From contig NZ_CANLZU010000010.1 of assembly GCF_947495715.1 (NCBI RefSeq), forward strand, positions 1 to 64,000: a DNA stretch of 64,000 nt, read 5' to 3'. Both the position numbers and the translations under genes were made by a program. Numbering within the stretch: position 1 is the first letter of the stretch; the number at the start of each line of letters is the position of its first letter. This document shows positions 56,547 to 64,000 of this stretch, piece by piece. The notes under the pieces were generated by a model that made no database searches, was not told where the DNA came from, and saw only the letters and a program-made list of their open reading frames with translations. The DNA is from an uncultured Oceanisphaera sp. Lineage in GTDB: Bacteria > Pseudomonadota > Gammaproteobacteria > Enterobacterales > Aeromonadaceae.

Positions 56547-57028
56547 GCTTCCCTCCGTAAACGCTGATCGAGCCGTACCAACAGCGGTAACAGGGCCGAC
56601 CACAACAACGCCAATATCATCGCGCTGGGCCAGAATCCCAGCGGCAGGCTCACCGCCCCCAGTTGCCAGCCGGCCAGGTAGGATCCGGCACCGGCCAGTG
56701 CGCCGGTTATCATCAACAGCCAGAGCGAAAAGCGCCGCATCCAGTGCAGGCTGTGCCCCAGGGTCAACACAAAACCGACCCACAGCAGCCCCAGCCACAG
56801 CGGCCAGTGATCGAAAGCAAACACTCCCGTCAGGGTCAGCAGCAGGTCGACCGCCATACCCAGCAGCGCCAGCCACAGCACCCGCACATCGGCCCGGCGA
56901 CTGGGAGTAAACATGAAATGCACTCCCAGCAGTAACGCAGTCAGTCCGCTCCAGCTATTTTGTCCCGCCACCGCCAGCAGCCAGAAGCCTTCAAAGGCTA
57001 GCAGTTGAGTCCATTGCCATTTAGACAT
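56543..57028 (-). CDS. DUF2878 membrane protein
   Basis: A 161-residue integral membrane protein with about five hydrophobic segments (LLAFEGFWLLAVAG, LTALLLGVHFMF, VLWLALLGMAVDLLLTLTGV, LWLGLLWVGFVLTLGHSLHW, LWLLMITGALAGAGSYLAGW). It matches DUF2878, which recurs next to CFA-like genes. Function unknown. Its start overlaps the methyltransferase 3' end by 31 bp. Confidence 0.8.
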   Translation of the reverse strand: MSKWQWTQLLAFEGFWLLAVAGQNSWSGLTALLLGVHFMFTPSRRADVRVLWLALLGMAVDLLLTLTGVFAFDHWPLWLGLLWVGFVLTLGHSLHWMRRFSLWLLMITGALAGAGSYLAGWQLGAVSLPLGFWPSAMILALLWSALLPLLVRLDQRLRREA

Positions 57029-58251
57029 CTGCGTGCTCCCGGCTTGGCCGCCTCAAAATGCACCAGCCCTATGGTGCCCTCGCGAAAACCGCCCTCGCAG
57101 TAGGCGAAATAAAACGCCCACAGCCGATGAAAATCCTGGCTGTAACCCAGGCGCTTCAACGCCGGCTCCAGCTGATGAAAACGCTCGGCCCAAATCTTGA
57201 GGGTCTCGGCGTAATGATGGCCATAATCCTGTAGTCGGGTCAGGGTCATGTCGGTCTGCTCTTTCAGATGCCGGCACATTTCGCTGACCGAGGGCAGACA
57301 GCCACCGGGAAAGATATAGCGCTGAATAAAATCCACGCCCTTGCGATAGGGTTCATAACGCTGATCGGTCATGGTAATGGCCTGGATCAGCAGCTTGCCT
57401 TCGGGCTTGAGCAGACGATTGAGGGACTCGAAGTAGGTTGGCAGGTATTCATGGCCTACCGCCTCTATCATCTCCACCGACACCAGTTTGTCGTACTGCC
57501 CCTCGAGATCACGATAGTCTTTCAGCAGAAGCGTCACCCTATCGCCCAGCCCTTCCTGCTCGACCCGTTGGCGGGCATGCTTGAGCTGTTCGGCCGACAA
57601 GGTGGTGGTGGTCACCCGGCAGCCGTAATGACGGGCGGCAAAACAGGCCAGCCCGCCCCAGCCGGTGCCGATTTCCAGCAGGTGATCGCCGGGCTTGAGC
57701 TCGAGCCGGTCACAAATCAGCCGCAGTTTATGCTGCTGTGCTGCTTCCAGGCTGGCATCCGTGGACGGAAACACCGCCGAGGAATACTGCATCAGGGGAT
57801 CGAGAAACAGCCGGTACATGTCGTTGCCCAGATCGTAGTGAGCGGCAATATTGGCCCGGCTGCCGGTCAGCGAATTACGATTGAAGCGATGCTTGAGCTT
57901 GTGCCAGGGCGAGGTCAACCAGCCCAGGCGTCGCTCCAGCCGGTCGAGCACCGGAATGTTGCGGGCAAATAATTGCACCACCGCCGTCAGATCCGGACTG
58001 TGCCAGCAGCCATCGACCCAGGCTTCGGCCGCCCCTATGCTGCCGCCGAACATCAAGCGCCGATAGGCACCGGGATCGAGTACCCGCACCCGGGCCTGCA
58101 AAGACGCATCCCGGTCACCAAATTGAAAGGTTTCCTGGCCTTCCTCTATGGTCAGCCCCGCGTCTTTCAGCCCGGCCAGCAGGGAAAATGCCAGACTGCG
58201 CGTCCAGCGTTCCAGCAGCCTGGGTTCCGACCTGTTGAACGTCGTTTCCAT
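56998..58251 (-). CDS. CFA-family SAM-dependent fatty-acyl methyltransferase
   Basis: A 417-residue member of the cyclopropane fatty acid synthase family, with N-terminal lipid-binding part (~1-130) and a Rossmann methyltransferase (LLEIGTGWGGLACFAARHYG, ~191-210). Against E. coli Cfa, the bicarbonate ligands Cys139 and His266 correspond to S158 (MQYSS) and Q290 (LIQAIT), while Glu239 and Tyr317 are kept as E263 and Y347. This makes cyclopropane formation uncertain and a methylated unsaturated product more likely. The start at 58251 has AAGGAAG upstream. Neighbours are lipid-modifying genes. Confidence 0.88.
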   Translation of the reverse strand: METTFNRSEPRLLERWTRSLAFSLLAGLKDAGLTIEEGQETFQFGDRDASLQARVRVLDPGAYRRLMFGGSIGAAEAWVDGCWHSPDLTAVVQLFARNIPVLDRLERRLGWLTSPWHKLKHRFNRNSLTGSRANIAAHYDLGNDMYRLFLDPLMQYSSAVFPSTDASLEAAQQHKLRLICDRLELKPGDHLLEIGTGWGGLACFAARHYGCRVTTTTLSAEQLKHARQRVEQEGLGDRVTLLLKDYRDLEGQYDKLVSVEMIEAVGHEYLPTYFESLNRLLKPEGKLLIQAITMTDQRYEPYRKGVDFIQRYIFPGGCLPSVSEMCRHLKEQTDMTLTRLQDYGHHYAETLKIWAERFHQLEPALKRLGYSQDFHRLWAFYFAYCEGGFREGTIGLVHFEAAKPGARRCLNGNGLNC

Positions 58252-58262
58252 CTTGGCTTCCT

Positions 58263-58982
58263 TCAATAATGTGAATGGTAGGGAATGCGTTTTAAAAACA
58301 GCCGTATCGCCTGCCAGTAAATGCCACGCACTATGGTCAGGGTCATCATCGGCCATTGCAGCAAGGCCGCTTTCAACACGGCCCGGTCAAAGGGATGGCG
58401 TCGCAAACTCAGGGTGGCATCAAACAGCAGCGTCGGATCCCGGTTTTCGATGTGTACCAGCGCCCGCTGTGCCGGTGGTTTTATTCGCCAGTGATATTGC
58501 ATATCCAGGCTCATGAAGGGCGAGACATGAAAATCTTTGTCGGTGGGGGTCGTGCTTTCCAGATCCACCAGGTAACAGTGCCGCTGATTCCAGGGCGTAT
58601 TGTGTACCTCCGCCAGCAGGTAGCGAGCCTGCTCACCGCGATAACAGAAAAACAGGTTCACCGGGCTGAAATAGAGCCCGAAGCAACGCACCTGCCCCAG
58701 CAGCAGCACCCGGTTCAGCCCGCCGGTGTCGCCACCCAGATGTTCGACCTCCTGCAGCACCGCCGTTTTCAACGGCAGGGCCGGGTCACCCAGATAATCG
58801 CTGCGGCGAAAGCTCAGGGGCGCAAAGCGTTCGCAGGCGAATAACCGGCTGCGGCTCGCCAATTGCTCCAGCTCATCCAGATCCAGCGCCAGCACATAGA
58901 GGCCGTAGCTGAAGCGATGCTCGCGCGGGGCATAACGACGATGGCGTACCTGACCCTGATAGATGGCGCTGTGCGAGGTCAT
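58263..58982 (-). CDS. DUF1365 family protein
   Basis: A 239-residue cytoplasmic protein of DUF1365: YQGQVRHRRYAPREHRFSYG, GLNRVLLLGQVRCFGLYFSP, NLFFCYRGEQARYLLAEVHN, FHVSPFMSLDMQYHWRI. The family nearly always lies between an FAD amine-oxidase-like gene and a CFA-like gene and probably assists the same lipid chemistry. No catalytic motif is known. Overlaps the FAD gene by 4 bp. Confidence 0.88.
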   Translation of the reverse strand: MTSHSAIYQGQVRHRRYAPREHRFSYGLYVLALDLDELEQLASRSRLFACERFAPLSFRRSDYLGDPALPLKTAVLQEVEHLGGDTGGLNRVLLLGQVRCFGLYFSPVNLFFCYRGEQARYLLAEVHNTPWNQRHCYLVDLESTTPTDKDFHVSPFMSLDMQYHWRIKPPAQRALVHIENRDPTLLFDATLSLRRHPFDRAVLKAALLQWPMMTLTIVRGIYWQAIRLFLKRIPYHSHY

Positions 58983-60226
58983 AGGCTGACTCCGAAACGG
59001 GCACAGACATCGAGCGCACTCCTGACACCGTCTTCATGGAAACCGTTGTACCAATAGGCGCCGCAGAAGTGAGTGTGCTGTTGTCCGCAAATGTCGCCGC
59101 GGCGGTGCTGGGCGGTGATGGCCTCGCGGTTATACACCGGATGGGCATAGGTGAAACGACGCAGTATCTTGTCCGGAGCTATGGCGTGGCTGCGATTGAG
59201 GGTGACACAGAAGGTCTGTTGCGCGTCCAGCCCCTGCAGAATGTTCATGTTGTAGGTCACCGCCGGCAGCGCGTCCTCGCCGCCGTCCAGCCAGTAGTTC
59301 CAGCTGGCCCAGGCCCGGGGCTCGCGCGGCAGCAGCCGGGTGTCGGTATGCAACACCACCTCGTTATCGCGATACGCCAGCCCGCCCAGCACCTGTTGCT
59401 CGGTCTCGGTGGCATCACTCAGCAGTCTCAACACCTGATCTGAATGGCAGGCAAAGATCACCTCGTCGAAATGCTCGACGCCATCGGCGGTTTCGATGCT
59501 TACCCCGTTCGAATGCCGACGCACAGACAGCACCGGCGTGTTGAGCCGAATATCCCTGAGCGGTGCGGTCAGCGCCGGAATATAGCTGCGCGAGCCGCCC
59601 TGCACCACGTACCACTGGGGTCTGTCCACCAGATTGAGCAGGCCGTGATGATTGAAAAAGCGCAGAAAAAAGGCCAGCGGAAAATCCCGGCTGTCGGCCA
59701 GCGACGAAGACCAGATGGCCGCCACCATCGGCAGTATGTAGTGCCCGCTGAAGAAGTCGGAGAAGCCGTAGCGATCCAGAAAACCGCCCAGGGTCTCGCT
59801 ATCACTCAGGGTACCGTCCTTGATCATCTTCTTGCACAGCAAATTGAAGCGCACTATTTCGGCCAGAAAACCGTAGAAACGCGGCCGCCACAGGTTGGCG
59901 CGCTGGGCAAACATGGAGCCAAGGGTATGACCGTTGTATTCAAGCCCGGTCCGGGCCTGATGCACGCTGAAGCTCATCTCGGTGGCCTGGGCCTCGATGC
60001 CGATACGAGCCAGCAGCCGCCGGAAGTTTGGATAGGTTCTGTCGTTGAACACGATAAAGCCGGTGTCGATCGCCCGCGATATGCCACCCAGCTGCACATC
60101 GACGGTGGCGGTATGACCGCCGAGATAATCGTTGGCTTCAAACAGGCTGATTTCGTGCTGCTCACTCAGCAACCAGGCGCTGGTCAGGCCGGAAATACCG
60201 CTGCCAATCACGGCAATGCTGCTCAT
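58979..60226 (-). CDS. FAD-dependent amine-oxidase-fold oxidoreductase
   Basis: A 415-residue flavoprotein. The dinucleotide loop is IAVIGSGISGLTSAWLLSEQ at the N-terminus, followed by FEANDYLGGHTATVDVQ, typical of NAD(P)-binding Rossmann flavin oxidases such as desaturases and phytoene-type enzymes. In this operon type it is thought to oxidise or desaturate the acyl chain methylated by the CFA-like enzyme; that assignment is inference. It overlaps both neighbours by ATGA-type junctions. Confidence 0.88.
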   Translation of the reverse strand: MSSIAVIGSGISGLTSAWLLSEQHEISLFEANDYLGGHTATVDVQLGGISRAIDTGFIVFNDRTYPNFRRLLARIGIEAQATEMSFSVHQARTGLEYNGHTLGSMFAQRANLWRPRFYGFLAEIVRFNLLCKKMIKDGTLSDSETLGGFLDRYGFSDFFSGHYILPMVAAIWSSSLADSRDFPLAFFLRFFNHHGLLNLVDRPQWYVVQGGSRSYIPALTAPLRDIRLNTPVLSVRRHSNGVSIETADGVEHFDEVIFACHSDQVLRLLSDATETEQQVLGGLAYRDNEVVLHTDTRLLPREPRAWASWNYWLDGGEDALPAVTYNMNILQGLDAQQTFCVTLNRSHAIAPDKILRRFTYAHPVYNREAITAQHRRGDICGQQHTHFCGAYWYNGFHEDGVRSALDVCARFGVSL

Positions 60227-60951
60227 GGTTCACTCCTTACCGTGCGTCGTGCCAGCCGGGTCCAGAGCCGGTGTGGCAACCAGGACAGCAGACGCAGTAC
60301 CGTGATGAAAGCAAAGGGAAAACAGATCTCGGCCTTGCCCTTGGCAAGCCCTTTGCGAATGGCCGCGCTGGCCTGCTCGGGTGACACCCGGCCGGGCATG
60401 GGGAAGTCGTTTTTACGGGTCAGCGGGGTGTCGACGAAACCGGGGCGGATCAGGCTGACTTTGACATGATGCGGCGCCAGATCAATCCCTAAGGTGCGCA
60501 CCAGATAATCCAGCCCGGCCTTGGACGCGCCGTAGGCCTCGGCCCGGGTCAGCGGCAGAAAAGTCACCGAAGAGCTGACCACCGCTATCCGCCCGCCCCG
60601 CTTGACCCTGGGTATCATCGCAGACAGGCAATTGGCGGTACCGATCAGATTGGCATTCACCACCCGGGCGAAGAGCTCGGCATCAAAGCGACTGGCATCG
60701 TCGATGTATTCGCAATTGCCCGCATTGAGGATAATCAGATCCAGTGGCGCCAGCTCGCTCACCGCCTGCTGCATGGACTCGAACTCGAGCATGTCGAACA
60801 CGCAGAATTCGGCATCGATGCCCGCCAGTGCCTGTTCCAGTTTTTCCCGGTTGCGGCCACAGGCCACTACCTGCCAGCCATCGGCGCGATAATCCCGGGC
60901 CAGCTGCAGCCCGATGCCGGAGTTGGCCCCGGTAATCAATACCCGTTTCAT
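60223..60951 (-). CDS. Short-chain dehydrogenase/reductase
   Basis: A 242-residue SDR with the cofactor motif VLITGANSGIGLQLARDY, NAGN at ~80, and the catalytic SSS and YGASK (Tyr/Lys ~152-156). Classic SDR size. The substrate is unknown; it always sits in this operon type and may act on the same lipid. Starts within the NTF2-like gene stop (4-bp overlap). Confidence 0.9.
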   Translation of the reverse strand: MKRVLITGANSGIGLQLARDYRADGWQVVACGRNREKLEQALAGIDAEFCVFDMLEFESMQQAVSELAPLDLIILNAGNCEYIDDASRFDAELFARVVNANLIGTANCLSAMIPRVKRGGRIAVVSSSVTFLPLTRAEAYGASKAGLDYLVRTLGIDLAPHHVKVSLIRPGFVDTPLTRKNDFPMPGRVSPEQASAAIRKGLAKGKAEICFPFAFITVLRLLSWLPHRLWTRLARRTVRSEP

Positions 60952-61370
60952 TGGTTAAGCCTCCGTTTCAATGCGCGGATCACGCCACCCAGCAGTGGCA
61001 ACTGCTCATACAGCATGGCGCCCATATCGAAATAATCGGTGTGCTCATAAACCTGTTCGGTAAAGCGCAGATGGCTGACGCCGGGCACCTGAACTTCCTT
61101 GCCGCCGTTCAGGCGCGGATGACAAAACACCATTCGCCAGCGCACCAAGGCCTCGCCGTCCTGCTCCATCACCTGCTCGATATCGAAACGGCACGCCGTC
61201 ACCTGCGTAAACAGCGTGTCGAAATACGCCACCAGCGAGGCGATGCCCTGAATTTCGTGGGCCGGATCGCAAAACCGAATGTCGGGCGCATAAATGTCGT
61301 ACAGCCCCTCAAGATGATTCGGCGACAAGCGCTGGTACTCGCGGCAGAACACCGTCAGCGCCGGGCTCAT
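60948..61370 (-). CDS. NTF2-like (SnoaL-type) protein
   Basis: A 140-residue small alpha+beta barrel, NTF2 fold: YQRLSPNHLEGLYDIYAPDI, RFCDPAHEIQGIASLVAYFD, WRMVFCHPRLNGGKEVQVPG, SHLRFTEQVYEHTDYFDMGA. The family includes isomerases and cyclases as well as non-catalytic carriers. No function assigned. It overlaps the phrB stop and SDR start by 4 bp each. Confidence 0.85.
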   Translation of the reverse strand: MSPALTVFCREYQRLSPNHLEGLYDIYAPDIRFCDPAHEIQGIASLVAYFDTLFTQVTACRFDIEQVMEQDGEALVRWRMVFCHPRLNGGKEVQVPGVSHLRFTEQVYEHTDYFDMGAMLYEQLPLLGGVIRALKRRLNQ

Positions 61371-62776
61371 ACCGCCTCCCGGTCTTTCAGTGCATCGAAC
61401 ATGGCGATGGCATGCAGCCGGGCTCTGGCATGATCGACTATCGGTTTAGGGTAACCGTGCCCTGGATGATGCGTATCCAGCCAGTCGTGCGGGGCATGAA
61501 TCACCTTGGCCGGCACTCCGGCCAGTTCCGGCACCCAGCGGCGAATAAAGTCGCCGTTGGTATCGAAACGCTCCCCCTGGGTGCCGGGATTGAATACTCG
61601 AAAATAGGGCGCGGCATCGGCGCCGGTGCCGGCGGCCCATTGCCAGCCGCCGTTATTGGCCGCCAGTTCACCGTCAATCAGCGTCGACATGAACCAGGCT
61701 TCGCCCCGTCGCCAGTCGATATGCAGATCCTTGGTCAGAAAGCTGGCCACTATCATCCGCAGCCGGTTGTGCATCCAGCCGGTCTGCGCCAGGCAGCGCA
61801 TGGCCGCATCGACGATGGGATAGCCGGTCTGCCCCTCGCACCAAGCCCGGAATCCTTGGTCGTCCCGGCTCCACTGCAACGCTTCGGTGTCCGGCTTGAA
61901 GGCCCGCTCCATCGACAATCGCGGAAACGCCACTAGCAGGTGGCGATAAAACTCTCGCCAGATCAATTCATTGAGCCAGACAAAGCCCGGCTCGCCCCGA
62001 CTGAACGGCAACTGTTCAAGCTCGTATTCCATCGCCGCCAGACATTGGTTGGGCGACAGAACACCCAGCGCCAGATAAGGCGACAGACTGCTGGTGCCGT
62101 TTTCGGCCGGAAAATCCCGTTGCTCGCCATAGTCCCGCAACGACGACTGACAAAACTGCGCCAGCCGCTCGGCGGCGGCGGCTTCTCCCGCCGGCCACTC
62201 TTCACTCGATATTCGCTCGCCACTCAGACCGAGCGGCGTGCAGGACTGCGGCTCGCCCTGCGCCGCCGGCACCGGCAAAAATCGATAGCCGCTGGCACGC
62301 ACCCGCGCCAACCAGCTTTTGGCGAAAGGGGTAAACACCTTGTACATGTCGCCGCTGCGCGTGGTCAGACTACCGTGATCGACCACGCAATCGCCGTTAT
62401 ATACACGACAGGGAATCGTCAGTGCCTGCTGCACCGCCTTGTCGCGACGACGCTCGTCGATGCCGAGTTCCCGGTTGGCATACAGGGCATCGAACTGTCT
62501 TTCTTCCAGCCACTCGGCCAGCAGCGCCGGGACCTCGGCAAAGCGATCAACGGTCAACACCGTCAGTGAAATACCCAGGTGCGCCAGCTGCTCGTTCAGT
62601 GCCTGCAGGTTGCGGGACAAAAAATCACGCTGTATCGGCGCCCTGCCGTGCTGTTGCCACTGGCCCGGGCAGTCGATATAGATGGCCTCAACCTCGGCGC
62701 CACCGGCGGTCGCTTCGTATAGGGCGGGGTTATCCGCCACCCGGAGATCAGCTCTGAACCAGACTAAATGACGCAT
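61367..62776 (-). CDS. phrB: Deoxyribodipyrimidine photolyase
   Basis: A light-driven flavoenzyme that splits cyclobutane pyrimidine dimers. From ATG 62776 it has 469 residues, MRHLVWFRADLRVADNPALY; an adjacent ATG at 62779 is an alternative. The FAD domain carries GYPIVDAAMRCLAQTGWMHN, RLRMIVASFLTKDLHIDW and GELAANNGGWQWAAGTG, all class I signatures; an antenna-binding N-terminal domain precedes it. Its 5' end overlaps merR by ~29 bp. Cotranscription with ybgA repeats the E. coli ybgA-phr pair. Confidence 0.97.
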   Translation of the reverse strand: MRHLVWFRADLRVADNPALYEATAGGAEVEAIYIDCPGQWQQHGRAPIQRDFLSRNLQALNEQLAHLGISLTVLTVDRFAEVPALLAEWLEERQFDALYANRELGIDERRRDKAVQQALTIPCRVYNGDCVVDHGSLTTRSGDMYKVFTPFAKSWLARVRASGYRFLPVPAAQGEPQSCTPLGLSGERISSEEWPAGEAAAAERLAQFCQSSLRDYGEQRDFPAENGTSSLSPYLALGVLSPNQCLAAMEYELEQLPFSRGEPGFVWLNELIWREFYRHLLVAFPRLSMERAFKPDTEALQWSRDDQGFRAWCEGQTGYPIVDAAMRCLAQTGWMHNRLRMIVASFLTKDLHIDWRRGEAWFMSTLIDGELAANNGGWQWAAGTGADAAPYFRVFNPGTQGERFDTNGDFIRRWVPELAGVPAKVIHAPHDWLDTHHPGHGYPKPIVDHARARLHAIAMFDALKDREAV

Positions 62777-63593
62777 CATGCTCCCTCTCAATCTCGCTGA
62801 CCGTGACGGCAAAGGGCCGGTTCAACCAGCCTTGCTGCTGATAAAGCGTGCCCAGTTCACCGGTAAAAAAGCTGTGCTGTGGAAAGGCCGCGTCCATGTC
62901 GTTGAACCAGCTCTGACTCAGGCCCGCGCCCAGTATTACCACCAGAGTGTCAAATTTGAGTCTTCCCTCTGCCAGCGGTAACGTCAGCGGATCGAGCACC
63001 CCCAGATCCAGGCTGCGACATTCCAGTCCCTGCAGCTCATACTGGGTCAACACCGCCTGCTGCTCTCTCACCTGCCCCACCCGGGCTACCGCTATCACGG
63101 GTCCGGTTTTAATGGTCAGCAACTGGTGCATCAGCCGTTTCAGCAAAGACAGGGCACTCTGTTCGATAAGCTGGGCATCCGGGCGCTGCAGACGCGCCAG
63201 CGCCAGCAACCAGGGCTCGACCACCCGGCGTAACACCAGCTCGGCCGGATAGAGGCTGGTCAACTCCAGCAGTTCGGCTTCCAGGCGGCCAAGGTTGAGC
63301 TGCTGCGCGGCCGTCATCAGTCGCTCGCGGGCCTGCTCCCAGTTGGAGCCGGTGACCTCCGGGGCGGGCTCGGCCAGCAGGCCTTTTACCTGACCGATAC
63401 TGACCCCCTGATCCAGCCAATGCAGTATCTGGCGGATCAGCGCGATGTCATCATCGGAGTACAAGCGATGGCCTTTCTCGGTACGGGCCGGCTTGAGCAA
63501 ACCATAACGACGCTGCCAGGCACGCAGGGTGACCGGGTTGATGCCGGTCAGTCGGGAAACGTCCCGAATCGGGTACAGGGGTTCAGATGCCAT
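62748..63593 (-). CDS. MerR-family light/oxidative-stress regulator lacking B12 motifs
   Basis: A 281-residue protein. The N-terminal MerR HTH (YPIRDVSRLTGINPVTLRAW, QRRYGLLKPARTEKGHRLYS, ~7-46) is followed by a C-terminal domain with the fold of cobalamin-binding regulators (CarH/LitR). The B12 signatures E/DxHxxG and W-x9-EH are absent: residues ~170-182 read ARVGQVREQQAVL. Thus the photoreceptor chemistry of CarH/LitR is not expected. It probably controls this operon, possibly by another ligand or together with a sigma factor elsewhere. Confidence 0.88.
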   Translation of the reverse strand: MASEPLYPIRDVSRLTGINPVTLRAWQRRYGLLKPARTEKGHRLYSDDDIALIRQILHWLDQGVSIGQVKGLLAEPAPEVTGSNWEQARERLMTAAQQLNLGRLEAELLELTSLYPAELVLRRVVEPWLLALARLQRPDAQLIEQSALSLLKRLMHQLLTIKTGPVIAVARVGQVREQQAVLTQYELQGLECRSLDLGVLDPLTLPLAEGRLKFDTLVVILGAGLSQSWFNDMDAAFPQHSFFTGELGTLYQQQGWLNRPFAVTVSEIEREHDASFSLVQS

Positions 63594-64000
63594 AACGCAG
63601 TCGCAATGCCTCGGGGTGGGGATTGAGATAAACCTGCTGGTGCAGGTAGTCGTTGGGGTGCTCTTCCAGGTAGTGACGCAATAAGGTTATGGGCGCCAGC
63701 AGGGGGAGGATGCCTTCCCGATATTGATGAATGGTGCGGGCCAGCTCCTGACGTTGCCGTGGGCTGAGCTCCCGCTTGAAGTAGCCCTGCAGGTGCTGCA
63801 GCACATTGGTGTGATTCTTGCGGCTGACGTTGTTGCTCAGTGCCTGCATCATGCCTTCGATATAGGCATTCGCCGTTTGTTCGACATCGACCGACAAATC
63901 GGACAGCAAGTTGCCAAGTCGCTGGTAGCTGTCACGATGATGGGCCATCAGCAGGTACTTGTAACGACTGTGAAAGGCGATGAGACGGGCCGCGGTAATG
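63583..64000 (-). CDS. ybgA: YbgA/DUF1722 family protein, C-terminal part (runs off the right edge)
   Basis: The open frame continues from the right edge to a stop at 63583, giving the last ~138 residues. It shows the DUF1722 pattern FHSRYKYLLMAHHRDSYQRL, then ANAYIEGMMQALSNNVSRKN and TNVLQHLQGYFKRELSPRQR. An internal ATG at 63948 is not the real start, because the family continues upstream. In E. coli ybgA precedes phr; here merR stands between. Function unknown, often fused to DUF523. It overlaps merR by 11 bp. Confidence 0.9.
   Translation of the reverse strand, partial: ITAARLIAFHSRYKYLLMAHHRDSYQRLGNLLSDLSVDVEQTANAYIEGMMQALSNNVSRKNHTNVLQHLQGYFKRELSPRQRQELARTIHQYREGILPLLAPITLLRHYLEEHPNDYLHQQVYLNPHPEALRLRYGI

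Overview
The window is chromosomal DNA of a GC-rich gammaproteobacterium. Gene content and order (tig-clpP-clpX-lon-hupB-ppiD, uvrY-uvrC-pgsA-tRNA, gcvR-bcp against dapA-bamC, sprT-endA-rsmE-gshB-yqgE-ruvX, dapB-carAB) are the core order of Enterobacterales/Vibrionales/Aeromonadales. The mix suggests a marine or brackish Aeromonadales organism of the Oceanimonas/Oceanisphaera/Zobellella type; that is an inference from synteny and protein resemblance, not a database result.

Layout. 1-3300 is a small mobile strip next to a tRNA-Leu gene: an edge-truncated IS4-type transposase, a BRCT protein apparently cut by it, a phage repressor with an internal deletion facing a short Cox/excisionase-like ORF, and a Xre/RES toxin-antitoxin pair. 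3300-8900 holds tRNA-Leu(UAA), tRNA-Cys, pgsA, uvrC, uvrY and ppiD. 8980-15410 is the protein quality-control block hupB, lon, clpX, clpP and tig. 15700-21320 carries a malic enzyme, a diguanylate cyclase, yffB, dapE, an M15 peptidase and a small membrane protein. 21790-28440 carries polB, bamC-dapA, gcvR-bcp and a split YeeE transporter. 28600-33800 has a c-di-GMP phosphodiesterase, a GlcG-like protein, a membrane FKBP and an AT-rich orphan. 34670-43100 holds tkt, metK and the sprT-prx-endA-rsmE-gshB-yqgE-ruvX run. 43280-51550 has a cold-shock protein, carB-carA-dapB, fklB, nagK and a Xre regulator. 51990-55440 has an OmpA-type porin, ychJ, purU, a DUF1244 gene and yfbR. 55510-64000 is one tightly overlapping 11-gene operon: ybgA, merR, phrB, an NTF2-like gene, SDR, FAD oxidoreductase, DUF1365, a CFA-like methyltransferase, DUF2878, a chalcone-isomerase fold gene and DUF3833. 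It looks like a photo-oxidative-stress and lipid-modification unit.

The most unusual content is intergenic. Six intergenic regions (near 2.9, 21.5, 27.4, 32.3, 34.2 and 38.3 kb) carry a complex nested-palindrome repeat. Each module is an outer stem enclosing two small hairpins whose arms differ in sequence between copies but stay complementary, while the loops keep the core CA-N-GGA-YG. That core matches the CsrA/RsmA RNA-binding motif, so these repeats could be transcribed CsrA-binding elements; this is inference. A second family consists of 7-bp tandem arrays (GTGAGGS and its complement) arranged as inverted pairs at 3' ends of convergent genes, in two cases supplying a gene's stop codon.

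Within the final operon, the CFA-family enzyme lacks two residues of the bicarbonate site of true cyclopropane synthases and the MerR regulator lacks cobalamin-binding motifs. Both suggest a non-canonical lipid methylation pathway under a B12-independent regulator.
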